Assembly (NCBI GenBank): GCA_944391805.1 | Contig: CALXUY010000071.1 | Span: forward strand, 1-37,971 | Direction of reading: 5' to 3' | DNA: 37,971 bases | DNA from: an uncultured Clostridia bacterium | Lineage (GTDB): Bacteria; Bacillota; Clostridia; Oscillospirales; CAG-272 | Shown here: positions 1-7,084 of the stretch, piece after piece | How the letters are laid out: each line of letters opens with the position of its first letter | Position numbering within the stretch: the stretch's first letter is position 1 | Notes under the pieces: generated by a model | Told to the model about the DNA's origin: nothing | The model's database searches: none | The model's input: the letters and a program-made list of their open reading frames with translations, nothing else | Translations under genes and position numbers: made by a program

Positions 1-40
1 GCCCGTTCAGTCCCGCGTCTATCAGTATTTTTCTGACCAT
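1..40 (-). CDS. Possible 5' end of an edge-truncated gene
   Basis: An open frame on the minus strand starts at an ATG at 40 (reading MVRKILIDAGLNG) and runs off the left edge. A GGGAG-like ribosome binding site lies about 7 bases upstream. The same frame is open further upstream and includes another ATG at 63, so the true start is uncertain. Only 13 residues are visible, too few to recognise a family. It could also be chance. Confidence 0.3.
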   Translation of the reverse strand, partial: MVRKILIDAGLNG

Positions 41-84
41 ACATTCGGCTCCCTTCTGCATTTGGAGCGGCTGACGGTTGTTCA

Positions 85-116
85 GCCTCCCTGTTACATC
101 ATATGCACAGGGAGGC
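85..116. other. Perfect 10-bp stem hairpin in the leader of the left-edge gene
   Basis: Arms GCCTCCCTGT (85-94) and ACAGGGAGGC (107-116) are perfectly complementary around a 12-base loop. On the minus strand one arm contains an AGGGAGG Shine-Dalgarno-like run, so the hairpin could hide a ribosome binding site of the edge-truncated gene. There is no T-run beside it, so it is not an obvious terminator. Confidence 0.45.
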
Positions 117-545
117 AGTCCGATTAAAGCAACACCGCAAAATTCTGACTGCACGCCACCTTGCGGCTCTCTGCACGTCATTTTTTTCGTGGAGCAAACC
201 AATTCTGAAAGAATTTTTGAGTATGTCAGAAGAATTGTGTAAACGTTTTTCCCACATTCTTTCACAAAAAGTTATATGTATATGCTACACAAAGTAAAGG
301 TTAAAATGAACGCGGTCGCGACCGTGACTTTTTGCGCTATATAAAAATATTGGTTTTTATGGAATAATATGAGAAAGCATGCAAATGCATTTAGACAAAA
401 TTCTTGACAGGCCTGAGCACCACAGCACCACATGTTGATCAAAACTTTTATCAAACTGCGGATTGGTATCTCTTCCCTGACCACAAAAAACAACCACGGC
501 TACAATCCCTTGCATCCAAACATCCCTGTCGTGCCGGCCGGCACC
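117..545. promoter_or_regulatory. AT-rich non-coding stretch with a 12-bp GC palindrome
   Basis: I see no convincing coding frame here. The stretch is much more AT-rich than its neighbours and contains the perfect palindrome CGGTCGCGACCG at 313-324, which stands out against the AT background and could be a repressor operator. On the minus strand just downstream of it a TTTACT...TATAAC pair with 16-base spacing is a possible promoter for the left-edge gene. Around 432-460 a short segment resembles part of the intergenic repeat described at 24437-24671 (GATCAAAACTTT-like). Function is inferred from position only. Confidence 0.4.
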
Positions 546-1463
546 TCAATCTGCGGTCCGACGGGACGACTCAATTCCCGCCTGCCGGCGGCGCTCACGC
601 GGCAGAATTCCATAGAACTTCTTGTATGCCTGCGAAAAATGATTATAGTTGTTGTACAGCAAATGCTCGGCAATTTGCGTGATGCTGTAATCGGTGGTCA
701 ACAGTAATTTTTCGGCGGTCTTCATCTTCGCCTCCATAATGTATTTTTGCGGAGAGGCACCTCCGTTCTGCTTGAAAATATGATACAGATATTGCCGGGT
801 AATGTGATAGAAGGCTGCCAGCTCATCCACCGTAAGCATCCCGTTTCGATACTCAATATAGGAAACACAGCGTTCAAACAGCCGGACCGACACCTTTTCC
901 CCGGTCGGAACCGCGTTCTGCGAAAAATAGGCGAGCAACTGTGTGAACACCCCCAGAAAATAGATGCGGAAATCGGTTTCGCCGTGCAGCCGATAAATCA
1001 TCTGTTCGAACAGCTCGGCCACACGCCCCTCCTCCTCACAGTGTCCTACCAAAGCGTCCTTATCAAAGCCACACTCCCGCAAAATCGGCTCAAGCAGCAT
1101 ATCGTTGGAGGTAAACCAATAATACAGCGGATACTCTCCCTTGGGAGATGTTAAAATGTGGGAAATGTCGGATGGGATATACACAAAATCCCCCTGTCCC
1201 AGCACCCGATCCCGGAACCTGAGCTGCCCCCTGACCAGATAAACCAGCATCCACCGCTGCATAGTGGAGACCGACTCGAACCCATTGGGATACAGACATT
1301 TGCCCAGCGTATAGGTATATTGGCTTCCGTCATCGATGATTCGATGCAGCTTCACCAGATCCCGGTATGGCTCGCCGGTATGCTCGTCGGAAAAGACGTC
1401 CAGCCCATATGAGCTGACCCGCTCCGACCCGTGAATGTGACGGATATATTTGGGCTTGACCAT
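546..1463 (-). CDS. AraC-family transcriptional regulator
   Basis: A 305-residue cytoplasmic regulator. The first about 180 residues match the cupin-like ligand-binding half of AraC/XylS regulators (a run such as GQLRFRDRVLGQGDFVYIPSD). Residues about 205-300 form the two helix-turn-helix motifs, ending in the typical FSQAYKKFYGILPRERR second-helix signature. The start ATG at 1463 has a GGGGG ribosome binding site upstream. It lies 38 bases after the 53-residue gene on the same strand and may be read from the recG-led transcript or from its own promoter. The family usually controls sugar or stress genes; which target it controls is not visible here. The low-complexity RRRQAGIESSRR tail is unremarkable. 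Confidence 0.9.
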   Translation of the reverse strand: MVKPKYIRHIHGSERVSSYGLDVFSDEHTGEPYRDLVKLHRIIDDGSQYTYTLGKCLYPNGFESVSTMQRWMLVYLVRGQLRFRDRVLGQGDFVYIPSDISHILTSPKGEYPLYYWFTSNDMLLEPILRECGFDKDALVGHCEEEGRVAELFEQMIYRLHGETDFRIYFLGVFTQLLAYFSQNAVPTGEKVSVRLFERCVSYIEYRNGMLTVDELAAFYHITRQYLYHIFKQNGGASPQKYIMEAKMKTAEKLLLTTDYSITQIAEHLLYNNYNHFSQAYKKFYGILPRERRRQAGIESSRRTAD

Positions 1464-1501
1464 GCCGCCGTTTTCCCCCTTTCGTCCCCGACCCAGCCGG
1501 A

Positions 1502-1663
1502 TCAGCTTTCCTTCAGAAATACCAGGATCGCCTTTGCCGTTCCGGTAACCGACATGGTGACCAGACGGTACCCCTCCCGCAGCATTTCATTGGCCTTTTT
1601 TTCAATTTTATCCGCCATAACCCTTGCTATTGGCGAATAGCCGATCACAACTGTCCTGTACAT
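1502..1663 (-). CDS. Small 53-residue protein, DUF4177-like
   Basis: A frame beginning at an ATG at 1663 reads MYRTVVIGYSPIARVMADK and ends in AKAILVFLKES. A strong GGAGG site sits 8 bases upstream, inside the 3' end of the preceding 369-residue gene, which it overlaps by 56 bases in another frame. The pattern of an N-terminal strand, a helix with KKANEMLREGYRLV and two closing strands resembles the small DUF4177-type proteins (helix, then GWELV, then strand). That family has no established biochemical role. The strong ribosome binding site and tight overlap argue that it is real and translationally coupled to its neighbour. Confidence 0.65.
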   Translation of the reverse strand: MYRTVVIGYSPIARVMADKIEKKANEMLREGYRLVTMSVTGTAKAILVFLKES

Positions 1664-2717
1664 CTGTCCAGCCCTCCGTTTTTTGTTTGTTTTTCCACTC
1701 CGCTGTCATCTGTTTCTGACAGAGATCGATCACTGCCGTATACTCATAATTTTTACACCATGTGCAGAACGCCGACCTCTTTTGCAAAATCAGCCTCTGC
1801 ACCATGGATTTTGGACGGGAAATCCATCCCCCATCCGGAGCCAACCGGACCGAAATTCTGTCTGCCGTTCTCTGCACCTCATAACTCCCCCGTATCGTCC
1901 CCATTTCCCCCGCCGGGAGAATCTCAAATTTACCGGTTCCGTTCCGGTTGCAGTCAAAAGCCGGTTGAAAATCGATCAGAACCCTTCCCGCACCCGTGTC
2001 TGTCGCAATTTGCCGCAAAGCATGATTTTCATCATACAGATATTCGGTGGTTTCATGGCGAAAGGTCAGACCCTGCAATTGCGGCTCCCATTCAAGCGGC
2101 AAATCGGTTCTCGCAAATTCCAGCATTGCGCAGCGCTGACTGTACCGGATAAAATACCGGGCCTGCAGATTCACCGGCACCGGCAGTGTGTCCGGGATCA
2201 GCTTCCAGCCGTCGATCCAGCAATCAACAATGGTTTTGCCCTTCCGGATAAAATCGAAATCGTACAGGAAAAACGCAGGCAGGTATGCAGGCGCCCTCGC
2301 CCCGTATCCCACGGGAGCCAGCAAATTCAAGGGGGTGGTTTTTCTTTTCGTCGTTTCCCTGATGCTGACCCGAATCATGCGGTGCTGAATATCCGTAAAG
2401 GAAAACGCAATGATCCGGCATCCCTCCCGGTTTTCAAACCGGATATTGGCAACCGGCACCTGTACATGCCGGTGCAAGCCGTTTTCCACAATCGAAAAGG
2501 CTTCGTTCTCCTGAAACGCGAGTGTCTCATTGTCATAAACATCGACAGTATGATCGTTCCGGTAGGCAACAATCCGGTATCCCTTCCCATACGGCAAGCC
2601 GTCCAAATATTGCAGCTCAAACGCCCTGTAGATCACATCCGGATGCCGCTCAAACGGGATAATGGCCAGCGCCCGGATGGGACTGACGGTCACGACAAAA
2701 GGCAGATGCTCCGCCAT
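1608..2717 (-). CDS. Unrecognised 369-residue protein
   Basis: I do not recognise this family. The protein has no signal peptide and no clear membrane segment. It looks soluble, with alternating short hydrophobic runs suggesting a beta-rich fold, for example KGYRIVAYRNDHTVDVYDNE near residues 45-65 and GRVLIDFQPAFDCNRNGTG near 245-265. The C-terminal part is rich in Trp, Lys and Gln. The ATG at 2717 is preceded by a purine-rich GGGAGAGTGGTAGG stretch, and a stop codon in frame just upstream excludes an earlier start. It follows recG by 62 bases on the same strand and its end overlaps the 53-residue gene, so the three probably share a transcript. Phage or conjugative-element origin is possible but unsupported. 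Confidence 0.7.
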   Translation of the reverse strand: MAEHLPFVVTVSPIRALAIIPFERHPDVIYRAFELQYLDGLPYGKGYRIVAYRNDHTVDVYDNETLAFQENEAFSIVENGLHRHVQVPVANIRFENREGCRIIAFSFTDIQHRMIRVSIRETTKRKTTPLNLLAPVGYGARAPAYLPAFFLYDFDFIRKGKTIVDCWIDGWKLIPDTLPVPVNLQARYFIRYSQRCAMLEFARTDLPLEWEPQLQGLTFRHETTEYLYDENHALRQIATDTGAGRVLIDFQPAFDCNRNGTGKFEILPAGEMGTIRGSYEVQRTADRISVRLAPDGGWISRPKSMVQRLILQKRSAFCTWCKNYEYTAVIDLCQKQMTAEWKNKQKTEGWTDVQDSCDRLFANSKGYGG

Positions 2718-2779
2718 CCTACCACTCTCCCTTCCCGTTCATCATGCTCCGCACCTCCGCATATGCGCCGTCATCATCT

Positions 2780-4939
2780 TCAACTGAGCAGCCCGCTCTC
2801 GATCGAGAACATTCCGTTCACACGTTCGCGGAGCAGCGGGTGCTGCTCCAGCCCCGGGTCATCCGCCGCTATGGCTTTGGCGTCGGCCGCGGCCTCGGTC
2901 ATCAGCCCGGCGTCCTCGGCGGCGTTAGCCAGCCGGAAGGTCAGCGCCCCGCTCTGGCGAACCGAGCCGTCGCCGGCCATCCCCAGAAAATCGCCGGGGC
3001 CTCTTTGCGCGAGATCCTGCTCGGCAATCGCGTACCCGTCATAGGTGGTGCGCATGACCTGCAGACGCTCCCGCGAGCGCTCCCCCACCGGCCCTGTGCC
3101 GCCGGTGACCAGAATGCAATAGGATTTGCGGCTCCCCCGCCCGACACGGCCCCGGAGCTGGTGCAGCTGAGAAAGCCCGAAGCGCTCGGCATTCTCCACA
3201 ATCATCAGGCAGGCGTTCGGCACATTCACCCCCACCTCAATCACGGTGGTGGAAACCAGAATTCCCACCTCGCCCCCGGCAAAGCGGCGCATAATCTCCT
3301 CCTTTTCGCGGCTTTTGAGCCTGCCGTGCAGAAAGGCGACCGCGTACTCGGGGAAGAGCTGCGCCAGCCCGGCGGCATACGCCACCGCAGCCTTGAGCGG
3401 AGGCTTTTCCTCCCGGTTCTCCCGCACGCTGCCGTCCGGGTTCAGATCGCACAGCTCCACCTCGTCGGGCTGGGTTTCCTGCTCCTCCACGGCCGGGCAG
3501 ACCACATATACCTGCCCGCCCTGCGCAAGCTGCTTTCCGATAAAGCCGTTGAGGCGGGCGCGGTAGCTCTCGTCGACCACATAGGTATCCACCCGCTGGC
3601 GCCCCGGCGGCATCTCGTCGATACGGGAAAGCTCCATGTCGCCGTACAGCACCAGCGCCAGCGAACGCGGGATGGGGGTTGCGCTCATCGCCAGCAGATG
3701 CGCATGCGCGTTTTTATCGGACAGTGCCGCCCGCTGCCGCGCGCCGAACCGGTGCTGCTCGTCGGTCACCACAAGCCCAGGGCAGGCAAATTCCACGCCC
3801 TCGGATAGCAGCGCGTGCGTGCCGATGACCACATCCAACCGCTGCTCCGGCTCGGCGGCCATCAGCGCGCGTTTGATCTCCCGCTTTTCCTTTGCCGTGG
3901 TGGCGCCGATGAGCAGCGCGCAGGAAATGCCGATGGCTCCGAACAGAGCCGACAGCTCCTGAAAATGCTGGCGGGCGAGGATTTCGGTTGGCGCCATGAG
4001 CGCCGCCTGCCTGCCGTTCTGCACGGCGATCAGAATGGCTGCCGCCGCGCAGACCGTTTTGCCGCAGCCCACATCCCCCACCAGCATCCGGTGCATCGGC
4101 ACATCCGAGGCCATATCCCGCCGGATTTCATCCACCACCCGCTGCTGCGCCCCTGTCAGCGTATAGGGGAGCCGGTCGGTCAGGCGGCTGATGTCGCCGT
4201 TGGAGCAAACCGGCGCGCCGTGTGCCCTGCCTTTGCTGCGTGTTATCGATATTCCGAGCGAAAAATCGAAAAACTCCTGATACACCAGCCGCCGCCGGGC
4301 GATCAGCAGGGCTTGCGCCGACTCCGGCTCATGAATGTTGCGCTCGGCAAAGGAGAGCGTGCAGAGCGAGCGCGCCTTGCGCAGCCCGGACGGCAGCGGA
4401 TCCTCCGTGTCGCCTGCCAGCAGCGCAAGCGCGGCGGAGATGTCGCGTTCGAGCTGCTTGCGGGTCAGCCCCTCTGTCATGCGCCAGACCGCGCACAGAT
4501 TGCGCAGCGGTACGCCGGGCGCCCACGGCTCGGCAACCGGAGCCGACATCGAAAAGCCGTTTTTGCCCTTTGGCTCCACCTTGCCCCAGAAGCGAAAGAC
4601 AGACCCCACCGGAAAGCTGTTTTTGAGATAGTCCTGATTGAAATAAACAATTTCACAGGAGGCGCTGTCGTCAAACGCGCGGAATTTGAGGAAGCTCTTG
4701 TGACTGCGCAGGCGCACGCACTTCGGCTCGGAGGCAACCGTGAGCACCACGGCGCTCTTGCCGTCGCTTCTCGCCTCGGTCAGCAGCCGCAGATCCCCAC
4801 GGTTTTCATATGCGCGGGGATAGTGCGCAAGCAAATCCCCCAGTGTGCGCACCCCCAGCCTTTCATAGCACGCCGCGCGCACCTTTCCCACTCCCGGCAG
4901 AACCGTAACCGGGGACTCCCTCGTGACGCCGCCCGCCAT
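2780..4939 (-). CDS. recG: ATP-dependent DNA helicase RecG
   Basis: RecG is a superfamily 2 branch-migrating helicase that remodels stalled replication forks and Holliday junctions. The 719-residue protein has the N-terminal wedge/OB region (about 60-135), a helicase motor with Walker A GDVGCGKT (288-295), the RecG-typical DEQHRFG Walker B box (393-399), motif III SATPIPRSLAL (about 419-429), and the C-terminal QLRGRVGRG motif VI with the following TRG-like region. An N-terminal helix-hairpin-helix-like LPGVGKVRAACYERLGV (14-30) is also present. Length is close to the usual 680-720. The start ATG follows GGTGAGGCGAA. A near-perfect promoter lies about 117-145 bases upstream. It heads a minus-strand block with the 369- and 53-residue genes. 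Confidence 0.97.
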   Translation of the reverse strand: MAGGVTRESPVTVLPGVGKVRAACYERLGVRTLGDLLAHYPRAYENRGDLRLLTEARSDGKSAVVLTVASEPKCVRLRSHKSFLKFRAFDDSASCEIVYFNQDYLKNSFPVGSVFRFWGKVEPKGKNGFSMSAPVAEPWAPGVPLRNLCAVWRMTEGLTRKQLERDISAALALLAGDTEDPLPSGLRKARSLCTLSFAERNIHEPESAQALLIARRRLVYQEFFDFSLGISITRSKGRAHGAPVCSNGDISRLTDRLPYTLTGAQQRVVDEIRRDMASDVPMHRMLVGDVGCGKTVCAAAAILIAVQNGRQAALMAPTEILARQHFQELSALFGAIGISCALLIGATTAKEKREIKRALMAAEPEQRLDVVIGTHALLSEGVEFACPGLVVTDEQHRFGARQRAALSDKNAHAHLLAMSATPIPRSLALVLYGDMELSRIDEMPPGRQRVDTYVVDESYRARLNGFIGKQLAQGGQVYVVCPAVEEQETQPDEVELCDLNPDGSVRENREEKPPLKAAVAYAAGLAQLFPEYAVAFLHGRLKSREKEEIMRRFAGGEVGILVSTTVIEVGVNVPNACLMIVENAERFGLSQLHQLRGRVGRGSRKSYCILVTGGTGPVGERSRERLQVMRTTYDGYAIAEQDLAQRGPGDFLGMAGDGSVRQSGALTFRLANAAEDAGLMTEAAADAKAIAADDPGLEQHPLLRERVNGMFSIESGLLS

Positions 4940-5055
4940 TTCGCCTCACCTTCCCTTCTTCCCATCCCCATTGCTCACCCTGCCCTGCCGCACAACACAA
5001 ACCTCCCGGACGGCACCTGCCGGCCCAAGCTACATTGGGAACATTTTCTGTTCTT

Positions 5056-5084
5056 ATTATAACCGACAAATGCGGGTTTGTCAA
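5056..5084 (-). promoter_or_regulatory. Consensus sigma-70 promoter for recG
   Basis: On the minus strand, TTGACA (5084-5079) and TATAAT (5061-5056) are separated by exactly 17 bases, a full match to the housekeeping consensus. Transcription would begin near 5049, giving a leader of about 110 bases before recG. No other minus-strand gene lies between. Confidence 0.85.
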
Positions 5085-5091
5085 GGGAAGA

Positions 5092-5349
5092 ATGCGGCTC
5101 TGCACCGACGGCAGGGCGGATTCCTCCGGCTATGTGCCGGACACATTTAAGGCAGGATATCATATCCAGATCGGCGTGGAGAGTGAATATATTGTCGGCG
5201 TGGGAGCATTCTCCAACCGTACAGACGTACAGACACTGGTCCCGTTCCTGAACCGCATAAAAATGCATACGCAAAGAAAAGTCGAACAAGTCATAGCAAA
5301 TACGAAATATGAGAGCAAAGAGAATTATCTTTTTGGGGCCCGCTCTTTT
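5092..5349 (+). pseudogene. IS1182-family transposase relic
   Basis: The plus-strand frame from 5092 contains FKAGYHIQIGVESEYIVGV followed by a segment with TLVPFLNRI and then ANTKYESKENYLFG. This matches the order in IS1182-type DDE transposases, where intact members read roughly KPGYNVQIGVDSEYIVG ... TLIPFL ... ADAGYESEENY. Only this internal segment of about 80 residues remains. The catalytic ADAGYES has become ANTKYES, losing the Asp, and the frame upstream and downstream is unrelated. No terminal inverted repeats were found. The fragment lies between the recG promoter and the end of operon 1, where it fills otherwise empty sequence. It is a decayed remnant and surely inactive. Confidence 0.75.
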
Positions 5350-5491
5350 GTCGTCCTTGATATTACCTCCAACAGAGGCTTTTTTGTTTTGAATACTGAT
5401 CCCTGCGCAAACAGGAAAGAGAGAGCTGCCGCTCACGCATTTTATAATGCATTTGCGACAGCCCTGCGCCAACCACGCCGTGAAAAAAACG

Positions 5492-5851
5492 TCAATACCG
5501 CTTGGTGTACTCGTCATCCGGATCGTTCGGCTCGTTGTATTTGCCGTAATCCGGTTGCCGTTCAGGTTCGGGGTCCGGATCAGGATCAGGATCCGGGTCG
5601 GGGTCTGGATCCGGATCGGGGTCCGGATCGGGGTCCGGATCGGGGTCCGGATCGGGGTCCGGATCGGGGTCCGGGTCGGGGTCAGAGTCACCGGTCTCGT
5701 CCGGCTCGCCGGTTGTGGAATCCGGATTGGCAGTGCTCTCCTGGCCGGCGCTTTCTCCGGGCGGTGTGGCTTCATTGTCTCCACAGGACACAGCAGCCAG
5801 GGCAAGCAGCAAAAGAGCAGCGACCAGCAAAAGCAAACGCTTGGTTTTCAT
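5492..5851 (-). CDS. Small Asp-Pro repeat lipoprotein
   Basis: A 119-residue exported lipoprotein. A Lys/Arg start and Leu/Ala-rich signal lead into the lipobox AVSC with Cys23. A short Ser/Thr/Glu/Pro linker follows, then 19 uninterrupted Asp-Pro dipeptides (about residues 57-94), and a 25-residue acidic tail. There is no folded catalytic domain, so the visible product is a lipid-anchored, extended, very acidic rod that could act as a wall spacer or bind cations. That function is inference. The ATG at 5851 lies 7 bases after the stop of the 408-residue gene, and AAAGGAG overlaps that stop. A TTG at 5857 is an alternative start. It is the last gene of operon 1. The repeat is coded by near-identical 12-bp units, so length variation is likely. 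Confidence 0.8.
   Translation of the reverse strand: MKTKRLLLLVAALLLLALAAVSCGDNEATPPGESAGQESTANPDSTTGEPDETGDSDPDPDPDPDPDPDPDPDPDPDPDPDPDPDPDPDPDPDPEPERQPDYGKYNEPNDPDDEYTKRY
5570..5683 (-). repeat. In-gene 12-bp tandem repeat coding (Asp-Pro)19
   Basis: The units are variants of GACCCCGATCCG on the minus strand, nearly identical in the middle and drifting at both ends. Each unit adds two Asp-Pro pairs without changing frame, so slipped-strand gain or loss would change only the length of the lipoprotein rod. Confidence 0.85.
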
Positions 5852-5857
5852 ATGCAA

Positions 5858-7084
5858 TCAGTCTCCTTTCGGGTCAGAGGTCGGATATTCGTACAGGGTT
5901 GGTTCCTCCCCGGCATAGGGCAGCCGGAGCAGCCTGCAGCCCTCGTCCGCCACAAAGAAGCGGGTGATGCCGGCCTCCCGGGTGAGATACCGGTTCTGCG
6001 GACGGGGCCATTCGTCCGAGATGCGGATGTCAAACGCGGCTCTGGAGGTGGTCCACATGGCGGTTTGTGGGGCGATCAGGTCAAACAGCTCGGCGCTGCC
6101 CCCGCTGTAGCCGTGATGCGCGACCTGGAAGATGTCGCTTTTGAGCGCGTTTCCGTACATTTTGGGCAGAATGACGTCGGGCACAATCTCCGCATCAGCC
6201 AAAAACAGAATCTCCTGCCCGGCAATGTGCAGCTTGGTGACCAAGGAGGCCATATTCAGCCAGCGGATCGGTTCGGGATAGACATCGTGAAAACTGAAAT
6301 AGGCCTCAATGACCGCATCCCGCACCGCCATCCGCTGACCGGTTTGCAGCTTGACCAGGCGGGCACCCGGGTAAGCCGAGAGCAGTTCGGGCAGGCAATC
6401 GGTCAGAAAGGGGTCATACGCATTGGCATTGACAAAATAATGCGGGGACGTGGGGTTTGCGACAAAATACTCGACGCGCACCCGGTCGGCATAGCGCTCG
6501 GTAAATGCACGGAAATTGCCGTAATGGTCGAGGTGCGAATGGGTCAGCACCCATGCGGCGATCACAATCTCGCCGTCCGCTCGCCGGTTGTGTGTGCGCA
6601 AAAATTCGTATAGGTGATCGGTATCCTGCGCATATCCGCCGTCGTACAGCAGAAAGCTGCCGTCCGCCAGAATCACCACATAGCTCATACCGTTGCCGTC
6701 GGTCACGTCCCGGTGGGAGTAATCCAGCGCCATGATGCAGAGCGTGGGGTCGGTGATTCTCCCAAACGCACCGGCCGCAAGCGGGGGAAGCGAGGTGAAG
6801 GACAGCGGGTCGAAAATCAGGCGCACAGTGCGGGACCATGCGGTGTAATAGGTGTGCAGCGCCCCCTGTGGCAGGCGGAAAGTGGCAAACCGGTTCTCCC
6901 CGATGCGGTTGCTGTCATACGGCTCTGCGCCGCGCCCCGGGAGAACATTCCGCAGATACGCGGTATATTCGTCCTCGCACGTCTCACCGTAGAGCGCCAT
7001 GCAGGTCCCCCATGCACAGTCGAAGCGGCCTGTTTCGCTTCCGTACGGGTAGGAGAGCACGGCGGGAAAATCATGCAGATTCAT
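5858..7084 (-). CDS. ComEC-like metallo-beta-lactamase-fold protein, no signal peptide
   Basis: A 408-residue protein of the metallo-beta-lactamase superfamily. It carries the metal-binding motif HSHLDH (182-187), FLADAE (D297) in place of the usual TGD, and AHHGYSGG (322-329). These features resemble the soluble domain of ComEC and related hydrolases. It is a paralogue of the last about 360 residues of the neighbouring 594-residue lipoprotein: both share RIGENRFATF, DYSHRDVTDGNGMSYV, DGGYAQD and AMWTTS-AAFDIR. It lacks that protein's signal peptide and N-terminal domain. I chose the ATG at 7084, whose first bases overlap the previous stop (ATGA), because the longer open frame upstream is only an overlap with the neighbour. 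It is likely a hydrolase of phosphodiester or phosphonate-like bonds, but substrate and location are unknown; without a signal it should be cytoplasmic. Confidence 0.85.
   Translation of the reverse strand: MNLHDFPAVLSYPYGSETGRFDCAWGTCMALYGETCEDEYTAYLRNVLPGRGAEPYDSNRIGENRFATFRLPQGALHTYYTAWSRTVRLIFDPLSFTSLPPLAAGAFGRITDPTLCIMALDYSHRDVTDGNGMSYVVILADGSFLLYDGGYAQDTDHLYEFLRTHNRRADGEIVIAAWVLTHSHLDHYGNFRAFTERYADRVRVEYFVANPTSPHYFVNANAYDPFLTDCLPELLSAYPGARLVKLQTGQRMAVRDAVIEAYFSFHDVYPEPIRWLNMASLVTKLHIAGQEILFLADAEIVPDVILPKMYGNALKSDIFQVAHHGYSGGSAELFDLIAPQTAMWTTSRAAFDIRISDEWPRPQNRYLTREAGITRFFVADEGCRLLRLPYAGEEPTLYEYPTSDPKGD

Noticed and set aside
2718..2779. Short frame ending MMNGKGEW between recG and the 369-residue gene
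   Set aside because: A stop codon lies just upstream and there is no start codon with a proper site; only eight residues follow the first ATG.
5570..5683. Possible CRISPR array
   Set aside because: The repeats are contiguous 12-bp units without spacers and lie inside a coding frame. No cas gene is present.
4975..6613. Open frames in other reading frames through the Asp-Pro repeat
   Set aside because: The 12-bp repeat has no stop codon in any frame, so long frames arise automatically. Only the Asp-Pro frame has a signal peptide and lipobox.
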